Positions 56,149 to 64,000 of a stretch of DNA of 64,000 nucleotides are shown piece by piece; position 1 is the stretch's first letter; every line of letters starts with the position of its first letter. The translations under genes and the position numbers were made by a program. Origin of the DNA: Ilyobacter polytropus DSM 2926 (GTDB lineage Bacteria > Fusobacteriota > Fusobacteriia > Fusobacteriales > Fusobacteriaceae); NCBI RefSeq assembly GCF_000165505.1, contig NC_014632.1:1240001-1304000 (forward strand), read 5' to 3'. The notes beneath the pieces are model-generated. The model ran no database searches. It worked only from the letters and a program-made list of their open reading frames with translations, and had not been told where the DNA came from.

Positions 56149-56629
56149 ACTGTAAATGGTCTCTTTCACAAAATCGACATTTTTCTACTTTTGTTTATAG
56201 AGTCATTAATTCTGATGAAAAGAAAAATCTTTCAAATATATGGATAAACTCTTTTAATTCCAAAGATAGGAGTATTTTCAATAAGTTTCCCTTTACTCTC
56301 CGTGGAATGAAAAAAACTTAATCTGCAAAGAAAAAAGGACGTTCTATATGAACTGGTTACGGCTGGAAAGAAAGATCCTTTCTTCTTTTCTATTGATGAC
56401 ACTCTTTCGACTAAGGAAATTTATTCTAAAAATATCTAGGGGATGAAGTCTAACTATTCACATGTTTCTAATAGAAATGAGTGGTCTCACTGCATAGCTT
56501 CTTTACATGGACACTCTAAAGAATTATCTCTGTCTTTGGATTATAACATATCTTTCAGAAGAATCAGACGCAAAATTAGAGGAACTCTATGAAGAATTGA
56601 GACTTCTGCTTAAATTTGCACAAGTCGAG
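56098..56629 (+). pseudogene. Decayed DDE transposase
   Basis: Begins MNILAPNSNFSNIFSR and runs into stops after about 50 codons. Later frames resume with FFFSIDDTLSTKE, where the DDT is a typical first catalytic Asp of a DDE transposase of the IS4/IS701 kind, and then GMKSNYSHVSNRNEWSHC; at least three stops or shifts occur. It is not functional. Confidence 0.75.
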
Positions 56630-56697
56630 TCAATTATTCAAGATAAACATTAATTTAGAAATTTAACTTGCTTCTTTTTCTAAAAAATTGACAAACT

Positions 56698-56726
56698 AAG
56701 ACAAAAGCTTTAGAATATATTAAAAT
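56698..56726 (+). promoter_or_regulatory. Promoter of the glycosyltransferase-deacetylase gene
   Basis: TTGACA (56698-56703), 17 bp, TAGAAT (56721-56726), about 90 bp before the ATG. Confidence 0.65.
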
Positions 56727-56817
56727 ATTTTTGGTCTATTTTTAGTCTATGAAAAATAAATAAAATATAAATTTTCGAAAGGGGGCACTGCATATCTTAT
56801 AGATATTGCAGGAACAG

Positions 56818-58608
56818 ATGAATATATTGATGGCTTTATCTCAGCTCGAAGTTACAGGAGCAGAGGTTTACGCCGCTACTTTAAGTGACAGGCTTATAAA
56901 GAAGGGGCACAAAGTTTTCATTGTATCTGATACTTTTACCAAAGAAACCGATGGAGAATACCACAAATTAGAATTTAATAAACGTAGTCTTGGAAAACGA
57001 ATATCACAAATTAAATTTTTAGTTGATTTCATCAAAAAAAACGATATTCAAGTGGCCCATGCCCACTCTAGGGCATCTTCATGGAGCACATCTATAGCGT
57101 GTTCTATGACAGGGATACCTCTTATTACAACCATTCACGGAAGACAGCCTGTACATCTTAGCAGAAAGATTTTTAAGGCTTTTGGAGATTATTCTTTTGC
57201 TGTATGCGAAAACATAAGAGACCACTTAATAAAAGATTTAGGAGTAAAAGAAGATAAAATAGAAATCCTGAGAAATGGTATTGATATAAACTCATATGTT
57301 GAGACTCCTCTCCCTGAAAACGAGAAAAAAATAATCTCTATTATAGGTAGACTTTCAGGACCTAAGGGTGAAGTTACATATAAATTATTGGAAAAGGCAC
57401 TAGATCCTGACCTCTATCAAATACGAATAATCGGTGGGAAAAATATCCCTGATAAATTTAAAAAATTTACAGATAAGGTGGATTTTTTGGGATATGTGAA
57501 TAACATCCCTGAATTCATAAAGGAATCTGACCTTGTGATAGGAGCAGGAAGAGTCGCTGTAGAGGCTATTCTTTCTGGAAGACCTGTATTAGCAATAGGT
57601 GAGGCAAAATCCATAGGATTAATAACTAAAGACAATATTGCAGAGGCTCTCAGCTCAAACTTCGGAGATATAGGAGTTAAGCTAGAAGAAAGTTTCAACT
57701 GGGACAAGATGCTAGAAGATATAAGAGCAGCTTTTGAATTAAATGACAACGAGCTTCATGAAATTAGGCATAAAGTAAAAAAAGAATTCGATCTGAAAAA
57801 AATAGTTAGAAATCTTGAGATAGCCTATCAGAGGCAGATTGTTCTAAAGAAAAAATATGAAATGCCAATTCTTATGTACCACAGAGTAATAAAAGAAGAC
57901 AGTGAAAAAGGGGTTCACGGAACCTATGTAACAGTTGAGCAATTTGATGAACATATGAGTATTTTAAAAAATATGGGCTACGAAACTGTTGTATTTGATG
58001 ACCTAATTAAAAATAAATTTAAACAAAGATTTGATAAAAATAAAAAACTTATTATGATAACTTTTGATGACGGATATGAGGATAACTACAAATACGCTTT
58101 TCCTATTCTAAAAAAATACGGGTTTAAAGCTGTCGTATATCTTGTTTCACACCTTGATTATAATAAATGGGATGTGGAAAATATCAACAACCCTGAGAAA
58201 AAATACAAGTTAATGACAAAAGATCATCTATTAGAGATGCAAAGATACGGTATTGAGTTTGGTGGGCATACAAAAACCCATGCAAAACTTTCACGTATTG
58301 AGCCTGAAGAGGCGAGAGACGAGATTTTTGAATCAAAAGAAACTCTTGAGAATTTTTTGGATAACAGACTTATATCCTTTGCATACCCTTACGGAGATCT
58401 GAACGACAGGGTAAAACAGATGGCAGAAGAGGCAGGATACAAATTTGCAGTTTCTACTGATTCTGGAAGTGTTTGCTTTTCTGATGACCTTTTTCAGATT
58501 AGAAGAATAGGAATATTTCCCACAATAAATTCTTTTGGTTTCAAAAGAAAAATCAAAGGAAATTATAATTTTATTAAGATCAAAAGAGAGCAAAAGAACG
58601 AGAGATGA
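56818..58608 (+). CDS. Fused family-4 glycosyltransferase and NodB-type polysaccharide deacetylase
   Basis: 596 residues from the ATG at 56818 (AGGA close upstream; a TTG at 56806 has none). Residues 1-345 form a GT-B glycosyltransferase: LEVTGAEVYAATLSDRL, then IIGRLSGPKG and, near 240-260, GAGRVAVEAILSGRPVLA in the donor site. Residues 349-596 form a NodB deacetylase: PILMYHRV, metal Asp in TFDDG (415-419), HTKTH (484-488) and FAYPYGDLN. No signal peptide, so it may act on lipid-linked sugars at the inner face. Not seen with polysaccharide genes around it. Confidence 0.87.
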   Translation: MNILMALSQLEVTGAEVYAATLSDRLIKKGHKVFIVSDTFTKETDGEYHKLEFNKRSLGKRISQIKFLVDFIKKNDIQVAHAHSRASSWSTSIACSMTGIPLITTIHGRQPVHLSRKIFKAFGDYSFAVCENIRDHLIKDLGVKEDKIEILRNGIDINSYVETPLPENEKKIISIIGRLSGPKGEVTYKLLEKALDPDLYQIRIIGGKNIPDKFKKFTDKVDFLGYVNNIPEFIKESDLVIGAGRVAVEAILSGRPVLAIGEAKSIGLITKDNIAEALSSNFGDIGVKLEESFNWDKMLEDIRAAFELNDNELHEIRHKVKKEFDLKKIVRNLEIAYQRQIVLKKKYEMPILMYHRVIKEDSEKGVHGTYVTVEQFDEHMSILKNMGYETVVFDDLIKNKFKQRFDKNKKLIMITFDDGYEDNYKYAFPILKKYGFKAVVYLVSHLDYNKWDVENINNPEKKYKLMTKDHLLEMQRYGIEFGGHTKTHAKLSRIEPEEARDEIFESKETLENFLDNRLISFAYPYGDLNDRVKQMAEEAGYKFAVSTDSGSVCFSDDLFQIRRIGIFPTINSFGFKRKIKGNYNFIKIKREQKNER

Positions 58609-58622
58609 CTTTGTCATCTCTC
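58600..58622 (+). terminator. Terminator of the fused glycosyltransferase gene
   Basis: GAGAGATGAC and GTCATCTCTC over TTT, then CTATTTTTT; it overlaps the stop codon. Confidence 0.85.
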
Positions 58623-58632
58623 TATTTTTTAG

Positions 58633-58661
58633 TTGATTAAATACTTTTATTTGATTATAAT
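58633..58661 (+). promoter_or_regulatory. Promoter of the MipA/OmpV gene
   Basis: TTGATT (58633-58638), 17 bp, TATAAT (58656-58661). Confidence 0.75.
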
Positions 58662-58691
58662 TTAGATATAATTTTATACAGGGGGAGAGAT

Positions 58692-59438
58692 ATGAAAAAA
58701 ATTTTAACAGTTATTCTAATTTTAGCTGCGGCCCCGATTAGCATTTTTGCTTCTGAAACCAACCTAAGCATAGGTGGGGGAGCAGGAGTAGGCACAAGCC
58801 CTTACAAAGGGGTTAATTACAATAATTTCTTTGTTCCTTACTTTGATATTACATATAATGATTTTTACCTAAGAGGGGTAGAGCTTGGATACAATATGTA
58901 TCAGGAGGATGCCTTCACTATGTCCCTTTTTGCCAATCCCATGGGAGGGTACAAAGTCGATGCTTCTGATTTAAGCAGCGGCTATGATAATATCGATGAC
59001 AGGAATTATCAGATTGAAGGTGGGATAAAAATCATATACGACACTAGCTGGTATGATCTTAAGTTAGGAGGATTTGCTTCTTTAGGAGAAGAGGGGGGAA
59101 GTATAGAGGCTTTTGCCTTTAAATCTTATTTTTTAACTGACCGTTTCTCAATTATACCTAAGGTATATATAAAATATCTAAGCGAAGAATACACCGACTA
59201 TTACTTTGGGGTAACCCAGACAGAAGCCAGTAAAAATTCAAAAATAAGCAATTCTTACTCGCCAGAACAAACATACACATTTGGGGTAGATTTAGGAGCA
59301 GAATATATTGTCACCGAGCATATATCCCTTGTTGGATTTTTCGGATTAGAAAAACTTTCAGATGAAATATGCGACTCTCCTATAGTAGAAGAAGATATCC
59401 TCTACAAGGTGGGAGTGGGAGCAAAGTATATATTCTAA
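58692..59438 (+). CDS. MipA/OmpV-family outer-membrane protein
   Basis: 248 residues. Signal peptide 1-21 (cleavage IFA-SE), then alternating beta strands and a C-terminal Phe (YKVGVGAKYIF), the mark of an outer-membrane barrel. GVGTSPYKGVNYNNFFVPYFDITY is typical of MipA/OmpV. Family members serve as scaffolds for peptidoglycan enzymes or as porins; the exact job is unknown. GGGGGAGAGAT precedes the ATG. The TetR gene 34 bp downstream probably regulates it. Confidence 0.9.
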   Translation: MKKILTVILILAAAPISIFASETNLSIGGGAGVGTSPYKGVNYNNFFVPYFDITYNDFYLRGVELGYNMYQEDAFTMSLFANPMGGYKVDASDLSSGYDNIDDRNYQIEGGIKIIYDTSWYDLKLGGFASLGEEGGSIEAFAFKSYFLTDRFSIIPKVYIKYLSEEYTDYYFGVTQTEASKNSKISNSYSPEQTYTFGVDLGAEYIVTEHISLVGFFGLEKLSDEICDSPIVEEDILYKVGVGAKYIF

Positions 59439-59472
59439 TCTTCATAAAACTGTTACTCGGGAGGTGCTATTT

Positions 59473-60078
59473 TTGCAAGTAAAAAAAGAATCAGTTTATA
59501 AAGATATTTACAACTCTGCTTTAAATGAGTTTTGGAAAAATGGTTATGAAAAAACTACAATGAGAAGTATCGCAGAAAGTTCTGGTATAACCTTAGGAAA
59601 TATATACAGATATTTCCCAAATAAGGCCTCTCTTTTTGAGACAATTATCGGATCCACTTATGTTAATTTTTTAAATATCTTTGATTCATATCACAATAAA
59701 TTATCAAAAATGACTCATGAACAAAAGCTTTCATTTTATGTAGAATTAATCTCAAATTTCCTCATATACAACAAGAAAAAACTTGCTATACTTTTTGCAG
59801 GTAGTAAAGGAACAAAATTTGAAGATTTCGAGCAAAAAATTATTGAAAATTTTAAAAATATCTCTATAAAAAGAGCTGAAATTTTAAATACCGAAGAGGG
59901 TATTGTTATTGAAGATCAGGAAATACACTCTTTTATAGCTGAAAGTTTGTTTTTTTCCCTAAAAAAAATTGCCTTTATCTTTGAAGAAGAGGAGAAAATA
60001 CGAAAATATTTAACAAAAATAATACCAGGTTCTTATACAGATCTTCTGAGGAAGATGGGAAGTAAAAGCAGCGATTAA
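59473..60078 (+). CDS. TetR-family regulator
   Basis: 201 residues from a TTG at 59473, eight bases after GGGAGG; a GTG at 59464 overlaps that site and is unlikely. The helix-turn-helix is TTMRSIAESSGITLGNIYRYFPNKASLFETII (residues about 25-55). The ligand domain is not recognisable. It follows the MipA/OmpV gene and may control it. Confidence 0.88.
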   Translation: MQVKKESVYKDIYNSALNEFWKNGYEKTTMRSIAESSGITLGNIYRYFPNKASLFETIIGSTYVNFLNIFDSYHNKLSKMTHEQKLSFYVELISNFLIYNKKKLAILFAGSKGTKFEDFEQKIIENFKNISIKRAEILNTEEGIVIEDQEIHSFIAESLFFSLKKIAFIFEEEEKIRKYLTKIIPGSYTDLLRKMGSKSSD

Positions 60079-60115
60079 AATTCCCCTATAGGGGATATTT
60101 AATCGCTGCTTTTTT
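60065..60115. terminator. Terminator between the TetR and iron-ADH-like genes
   Basis: AAAGCAGCGATTAAA and TTTAATCGCTGCTTT enclose a second stem CCCCTATAGGGG; a T-run follows. It contains the TetR stop and abuts the end of the convergent gene. Confidence 0.85.
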
Positions 60116-61074
60116 TAATACATTATTATGCTTTCATCTTTTCTCGAACCAGGATCCACTTTTATCATGTTAGAAAGTCTTTTTATCTCCTCCATGACCT
60201 CTATACTCATCTTTTCATCCTTCGACTCTATTCCCAAAATCTCAGCTATATCTTTCATTTTTGTGTCTATTGCCTCCATATCAAAGGCAGGAGTGTGAAA
60301 ACCACTTGTCCTTTCTACCTGACCTGGAACTACAGCAATATTATTAAATGCCATATTAGCAAGATAATTTGCATAAGTTAGCTGTTCTCTTATTTCTTTA
60401 GAATTTTTTCCTTTAATAAACTCCTCTAAATTTTTCTTCAAAATTTTAATAGCTTCATAAGCAAAGGTATCACTGATAAGAGTGGCACCTGTAGATACAA
60501 GTGCTTCCACCGAATAAGTAAGAGAGTCTATCCCTACCGATGCCATTGCATCAGCAGGTAGATTTCTAATTAGTTCAGAATCTATCACCACCATAAAAGG
60601 GTTTACAGTTTTGTTGAGCTTTACCTTGTGTTTGTGATACTGATATATGCTGTTGTCATCATTTATCCATGAATTTATAACCACCGCTGCAAAAGGTATC
60701 TCGGCATTTATATAGCAGTTTATGGAGTTATTCTCTTCATAACATTTCAGACCCATGGCTATCCCCTTGGCACATTTTCCAGTATCTCTGCCTCCAAAGG
60801 AAATTATAAAGTCGCAATTACTTCCTGAAAAATTTTTTATTCCGTCCTCTATTATATCCAAATCTGGATTTATGTTTTCTATGGAATACACTGTATAATC
60901 CAACAAATTATGCTCAAATATATCAGTTAAATTTTTTAACAATCCATTTTCAAAAAGAGCTTTTGATATAACTATGAAACCTTTTTTAAGTCCTAGTTTT
61001 TTAAGCTCTTCACCTGCTTCCTTAAGTGCTCCTGAACCAATAAGACTTATTGGTGACATAAGCTGTTTTCCCAT
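60115..61074 (-). CDS. Degenerate iron-containing alcohol dehydrogenase homologue
   Basis: 319 residues from the ATG at 61074, which has GGGGAGG seven bases before it; family members have about 380. The fold is that of Fe-ADH, but GGGS of the nucleotide site reads GGRD (94-97). Of the metal ligands only Asp183 remains; the first His is Tyr187, the later His are replaced in VVPGQ (249-252 region) and TPAFD. It is probably not an iron enzyme and may bind a ligand or be inactive. It lies just after acyP and aroB-ppx on the same strand. Confidence 0.75.
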   Translation of the reverse strand: MGKQLMSPISLIGSGALKEAGEELKKLGLKKGFIVISKALFENGLLKNLTDIFEHNLLDYTVYSIENINPDLDIIEDGIKNFSGSNCDFIISFGGRDTGKCAKGIAMGLKCYEENNSINCYINAEIPFAAVVINSWINDDNSIYQYHKHKVKLNKTVNPFMVVIDSELIRNLPADAMASVGIDSLTYSVEALVSTGATLISDTFAYEAIKILKKNLEEFIKGKNSKEIREQLTYANYLANMAFNNIAVVPGQVERTSGFHTPAFDMEAIDTKMKDIAEILGIESKDEKMSIEVMEEIKRLSNMIKVDPGSRKDESIIMY

Positions 61075-61100
61075 AATCTTACCTCCCCAGTCCCATGACT

Positions 61101-61370
61101 TCAATATTCTATGTTGAAACCATCGTATTTTTTACCATCAAAGACGTCTTCCTCTATACCCTTTACCCTAGAAGAAGCTGGACCCTCCTCCAAAAGTTTT
61201 TTAAATACCTCTATATACTTGGACTCCCCCTGGGCTACTATCTCCACATTTCCGTTCCAGAGATTTTTCACCCATCCTTTTATCTTATATTCATTGGCTA
61301 TATGATAGGTAAAAAACCTAAAGCCTACTCCTTGTACACGCCCTTTCACTATAAAGTGGTGCGTAAGCAT
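61101..61370 (-). CDS. acyP: Acylphosphatase
   Basis: 89 residues. The catalytic Arg and Asn are in GRVQGVGFRFF and GWVKNLWNGNVE. It hydrolyses acyl phosphates such as acetyl phosphate in the cytoplasm. GGAG precedes the ATG. It lies 17 bp after aroB-ppx. Confidence 0.94.
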   Translation of the reverse strand: MLTHHFIVKGRVQGVGFRFFTYHIANEYKIKGWVKNLWNGNVEIVAQGESKYIEVFKKLLEEGPASSRVKGIEEDVFDGKKYDGFNIEY

Positions 61371-61387
61371 ATTACCACACTCCTTTT

Positions 61388-63370
61388 TTAGCTTTCCATC
61401 ATCCCCTCTAAAATATCATTTTCAGAAACTAATATTTCATCTCTTTCTAGAGTTTCCATTATCCATTTCAGAATAAAAGTCCCTGCAATTATTACTTCGG
61501 CACGTTTAGGGGGAAGTCCTTTTATTTTTTTTCTTTCCTCTATATTTTTTGATAAATATAACTTTATATTTTCTTCTACATTGGCCATTGTAAGATTATA
61601 CATGTGAACCTTTTCAGGATCATAATCAACCATTTTTTCATAGACAGTTACATTAGTTGTAACTGTCCCGGCAACTCCTACAAGAATAAAATCCCTTTTA
61701 CTTAAATCCTTTGCCTCTTTTATCTGACTCTTGACCCACTGTTCAGCAAGTTTTATATTTTCTTCACAATGATTGTCATTTACAAAGAATTTCTCTGTTA
61801 CTCTGACAGCCCCTATATCAAAACTTTTCATAAAGTTTATATCGTTTTTAGAACCGTTTATAAACTCTGTGCTTCCTCCTCCTATATCAATCAAGAGAAG
61901 CTCTCCTTCTATATCATCTGAGGCTCCTTTAAAACTTAAGCTTGCCTCTTCATCTCCTGTGATACATTTTATCTCAAGACCTGACTCATTTTTTACCTTC
62001 CTTATAAAGTCTTCTCTGTTTGATGAATCTCTGGTGGCAGAGGTTGCACACACCAGTTTTTCTGCTACTCCATAGCTGGCCATTTTTTCAGAATAATTTT
62101 TCAGTACATCCACAGTTCTGTTTATTGCGCTGTCTAAAAGATAACCGTTTTTATTAACATCTTCTCCTAGTTTTGTTATTTCAAGATATTTACGAAATTT
62201 TCGTTTTATAGAATATTTATTTTCGTTTTTCTCCACTTCAGATATAAACAATCTGCAGGAATTTGTTCCTATATCCACAACTCCCTTTATAACTCTATTA
62301 TCAATTTCTTGATTTATTTCTCTTATTATATCTTCAGATACATCCTCTACAGATACAGTTCCCTTTCCTGTAGGCAGTACGAACTTTATTTTCCCGCCTG
62401 TGTTTTTCTTATCTTTCTTCATAAGGGCAATAAGTCTTTCAATCTCTATTTTTACAGGCTCACAATCAATTTCATACTTATCAAATATAATTTTACCTCT
62501 ATCTAAAAATTCTTTTTCTACATAACCTAACTTTTGGGACAATAGTATCTCATATATTATCCCCTTTGCAACAGCTTCACCGTGGGAATATCCTTTGTAT
62601 TCAGTTGCCGTCTCTAAGGCGTGGGCATAAGTATGTCCTAGATTTACGATTGCTCTTATCCCTTTTTCTTTTTCGTCCTCTTCTACTATATTCTTCTTTA
62701 TCACACAAGATCTTTTTATTACTTCTATAATTTCTTCTGGCTGCAGATCTTTCACAGCCTGTGCATTCTCCACTAGATAATCATAATAATCATCATCTTT
62801 CAAAAATGAATGTTTTATAATCTCACCCATTCCTGCCTTAAATTCTTTTTCAGGAAGAGTTTTCAAAAAGTCCACATCGATCAAAACAAGTTTTGGCTGA
62901 TAAAAAGCCCCTATAAGATTCTTGGCTTTAGGATGGTTTACAGCTACCTTCCCCCCTATACTTGCATCTACCTGTGAGAGCAGGGATGTAGGAATCTGTA
63001 TAAAGTCAATTCCCCTCATGTAAGTCGCAGCTACATATCCACCTAGATCTGTTATCACTCCACCTCCAAGACTTATTATAAGGGAGCTTCTGTCAAAATC
63101 ATTTTCCACCATAAAATCATATATTCCAAAGGCACTCTCTATGCTCTTATGTTCTTCTCCGTCACTTATCTCAAAATAACTTATATTTTTCCCGGTGTTT
63201 TCCAGAATATCCAAAACTTTTTCAGAATAAAGAGCTCCTACTTTTGTATTTGACACCAAAATTATCTTTTCATATTTAGTTACATAATTTTTAAGTTCAC
63301 CTATTATTCCTTTATCTAAAAGTATCGGATAGCTCCTATCCCCCAAGTCCATTCTTATCTCTTTCATCAT
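61388..63370 (-). CDS. Fused 3-dehydroquinate synthase (AroB) and Ppx/GppA phosphatase
   Basis: 660 residues. Residues 1-355 are AroB: LGGGVITDLGGYVAATYMRG and PTSLLSQVDASIGGK, with Zn ligands Glu183, His246 and His263. Residues 361-660 are Ppx/GppA: GVVDIGTNSCRLF, SATRDSSNRE, catalytic GDEEA (472-476) and IDIGGGSTEF. The first makes dehydroquinate for aromatic amino acids; the second hydrolyses polyphosphate or pppGpp. The two parts are in one frame with no stop and a short linker, so this is one protein. Two adjacent ATGs are possible starts. Confidence 0.9.
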   Translation of the reverse strand: MMKEIRMDLGDRSYPILLDKGIIGELKNYVTKYEKIILVSNTKVGALYSEKVLDILENTGKNISYFEISDGEEHKSIESAFGIYDFMVENDFDRSSLIISLGGGVITDLGGYVAATYMRGIDFIQIPTSLLSQVDASIGGKVAVNHPKAKNLIGAFYQPKLVLIDVDFLKTLPEKEFKAGMGEIIKHSFLKDDDYYDYLVENAQAVKDLQPEEIIEVIKRSCVIKKNIVEEDEKEKGIRAIVNLGHTYAHALETATEYKGYSHGEAVAKGIIYEILLSQKLGYVEKEFLDRGKIIFDKYEIDCEPVKIEIERLIALMKKDKKNTGGKIKFVLPTGKGTVSVEDVSEDIIREINQEIDNRVIKGVVDIGTNSCRLFISEVEKNENKYSIKRKFRKYLEITKLGEDVNKNGYLLDSAINRTVDVLKNYSEKMASYGVAEKLVCATSATRDSSNREDFIRKVKNESGLEIKCITGDEEASLSFKGASDDIEGELLLIDIGGGSTEFINGSKNDINFMKSFDIGAVRVTEKFFVNDNHCEENIKLAEQWVKSQIKEAKDLSKRDFILVGVAGTVTTNVTVYEKMVDYDPEKVHMYNLTMANVEENIKLYLSKNIEERKKIKGLPPKRAEVIIAGTFILKWIMETLERDEILVSENDILEGMMES

Positions 63371-63732
63371 TTACCATCCCTTCCCATAAAAGTTTCCTTA
63401 AATTATACACCAATAAACCAGTCATTACAACGGAACAAAAAAAAATTGGGATACCTTCAGTACCTTAGTTTTTTTAGTATCTTATATTATTTTTACCCTA
63501 CTTTTAAAGCTACTTTTAATGTTTTTCTCTCAATAGTTTCTGAATTTTTTTAGATTACTTATTTTTTTCAAAATTTCACATTGTTTTCGTTCTATTTTTA
63601 ATCACCATTTCATCCAATTTTTTTTCCTTAAAAAATTTCAAACAAATGTTATAATTGTGTATACTTAAATATAGTTAGTCAAGACTGCTGATTATGAATT
63701 CTAAAAATAATTTTCAAAAGGAGGAGAAAATA
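63371..63732. other. AT-rich intergenic region between divergent genes
   Basis: No gene is seen. TATAAT at 63650-63655 lies about 80 bp before the epimerase gene as a likely -10; no clear -35 or repeat was found. Confidence 0.45.
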
Positions 63733-64000
63733 ATGATAACATCACTCAAAAATGAGAATATTACCATCCAGGTAAAATCCCTCGGTGGAGAATTGACAAG
63801 TCTAAAGAAAAATGGCTCTGAATATGAATACATCTGGACTGGAGATTCGAAATATTGGTCAGGTCAATCACCGGTGCTTTTCCCTATAATAGGTTCTCTA
63901 TCTGGAGGAACCACTGAAATCCAAGGCAAGACTTACTCTATGGGAAACCACGGATTCGCCCGTAGGGAAGAATTTCAGTTAATAGAACAAAAAGATAACC
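63733..64000 (+). CDS. Aldose 1-epimerase family protein (C-terminus beyond window)
   Basis: The first 89 residues. SLGGELTSLKKNG, YIWTGDSKYWSGQSPVLFPIIGSL and the catalytic-side MGNHGFAR match the LacX/YeaD type of galactose mutarotase-like proteins. It interconverts sugar anomers or phosphorylated sugars. GGAGGAGAAAATA precedes the ATG. About two thirds is missing to the right. Confidence 0.87.
   Translation, partial: MITSLKNENITIQVKSLGGELTSLKKNGSEYEYIWTGDSKYWSGQSPVLFPIIGSLSGGTTEIQGKTYSMGNHGFARREEFQLIEQKDN

Larger units (their letters stand above)
55181..56636. mobile_element. IS-derived unit carrying a flavoprotein gene, with target duplication
   Basis: Terminal inverted repeats CTCGGCTTGTGCA (55188-55200) and the complement of CTCGACTTGTGCA (ending 56629) bound 1442 bp. 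Both ends are flanked by TCAATTA (55181-55187; 56630-56636). Inside are a truncated IS left end, the iron-sulfur flavoprotein gene on the minus strand, and a second IS left end with a decayed transposase. The outermost repeats suggest the whole unit inserted at once. Confidence 0.7.

Noticed and set aside
56098-56250. A short intact gene beginning at the transposase ATG
   Set aside because: It matches the start of the IS copy at 55277 and ends at a stop inside a decayed transposase, so it is a pseudogene part.

Overview
The window reads as chromosome of an AT-rich, anaerobic, Gram-negative bacterium of the Fusobacteriota type, with Ilyobacter or Propionigenium as the nearest guess. The reasons are low GC with TTGACA/TATAAT promoters and strong AGGAGG ribosome sites, an outer-membrane MipA/OmpV protein and a MORN protein with a signal peptide, a flavodiiron protein and an iron-sulfur flavoprotein, an E. 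coli-like (probably 4Fe-4S) dihydroxyacid dehydratase, and a MinCDE system. The assignment is inference; no rRNA gene is present to confirm it.

Layout. 1-1.2 kb: start of a pantothenate operon (panB, panG-like) behind a promoter with two palindromic operators. 1.3-5.0 kb: LysR regulator and aspartate racemase (divergent), metA of acetyl-CoA type, acetate transporter. 5.1-11.2 kb: 5-oxoproline island (DUF1445, Nramp-related transporter, IclR regulator, pxpABC) with a shared operator motif in both divergent promoters. 11.3-14.7 kb: an unrecognised membrane transporter behind a long leader containing an intrinsic terminator, and CstA. 14.8-24.3 kb: one branched-chain amino acid operon leuA-leuC-leuD-leuB-ilvD-ilvB-ilvN-ilvC, headed by a 52-codon leader peptide with ten Leu codons in thirteen and a terminator, a classical attenuator. 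24.5-27.1 kb: MscS channel, Cys-rich protein, three tRNAs (Pro, Gly, Leu), a 50-residue membrane protein.

27.2-38.9 kb: two MITE-like elements that share a 171-bp segment in inverted orientation flank a set of housekeeping genes: BMP-family binding protein, flavodiiron protein, lgt, coaBC, a cold-shock gene with a fully closed leader stem, PhzF, GNAT, methyltransferases including rlmF, and a MATE pump. 38.9-42.4 kb: PanE-like reductase, DUF1848 protein, 16-repeat MORN protein. 42.5-48.1 kb: TPP riboswitch and thiC-orf-thiS-thiG-thiH-thiF-thiE. 48.1-50.8 kb: minE-minD-minC and an EI24/CysZ-like protein. 50.8-55.0 kb: SAM riboswitch with metN-metI-metQ and an NhaC-family transporter (MetT candidate).

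55.2-56.6 kb: a 1.44-kb unit bounded by inverted repeats and a 7-bp target duplication, made of a truncated IS end, an iron-sulfur flavoprotein gene and a decayed transposase. 56.8-64 kb: fused glycosyltransferase-deacetylase, MipA/OmpV, TetR regulator, a degenerate iron-ADH paralogue that has lost its metal histidines, acylphosphatase, a fused AroB-Ppx/GppA protein, and the start of an aldose epimerase gene.

Regulation is mostly by RNA: TPP and SAM riboswitches, the Leu attenuator, the cold-shock leader and an unidentified leader upstream of the 11.3-kb transporter. The window holds no CRISPR array or prophage. The most novel candidates are the unidentified attenuator-like leader, the closed cold-shock leader, the paired MITE-like elements and the IS-borne cargo gene.
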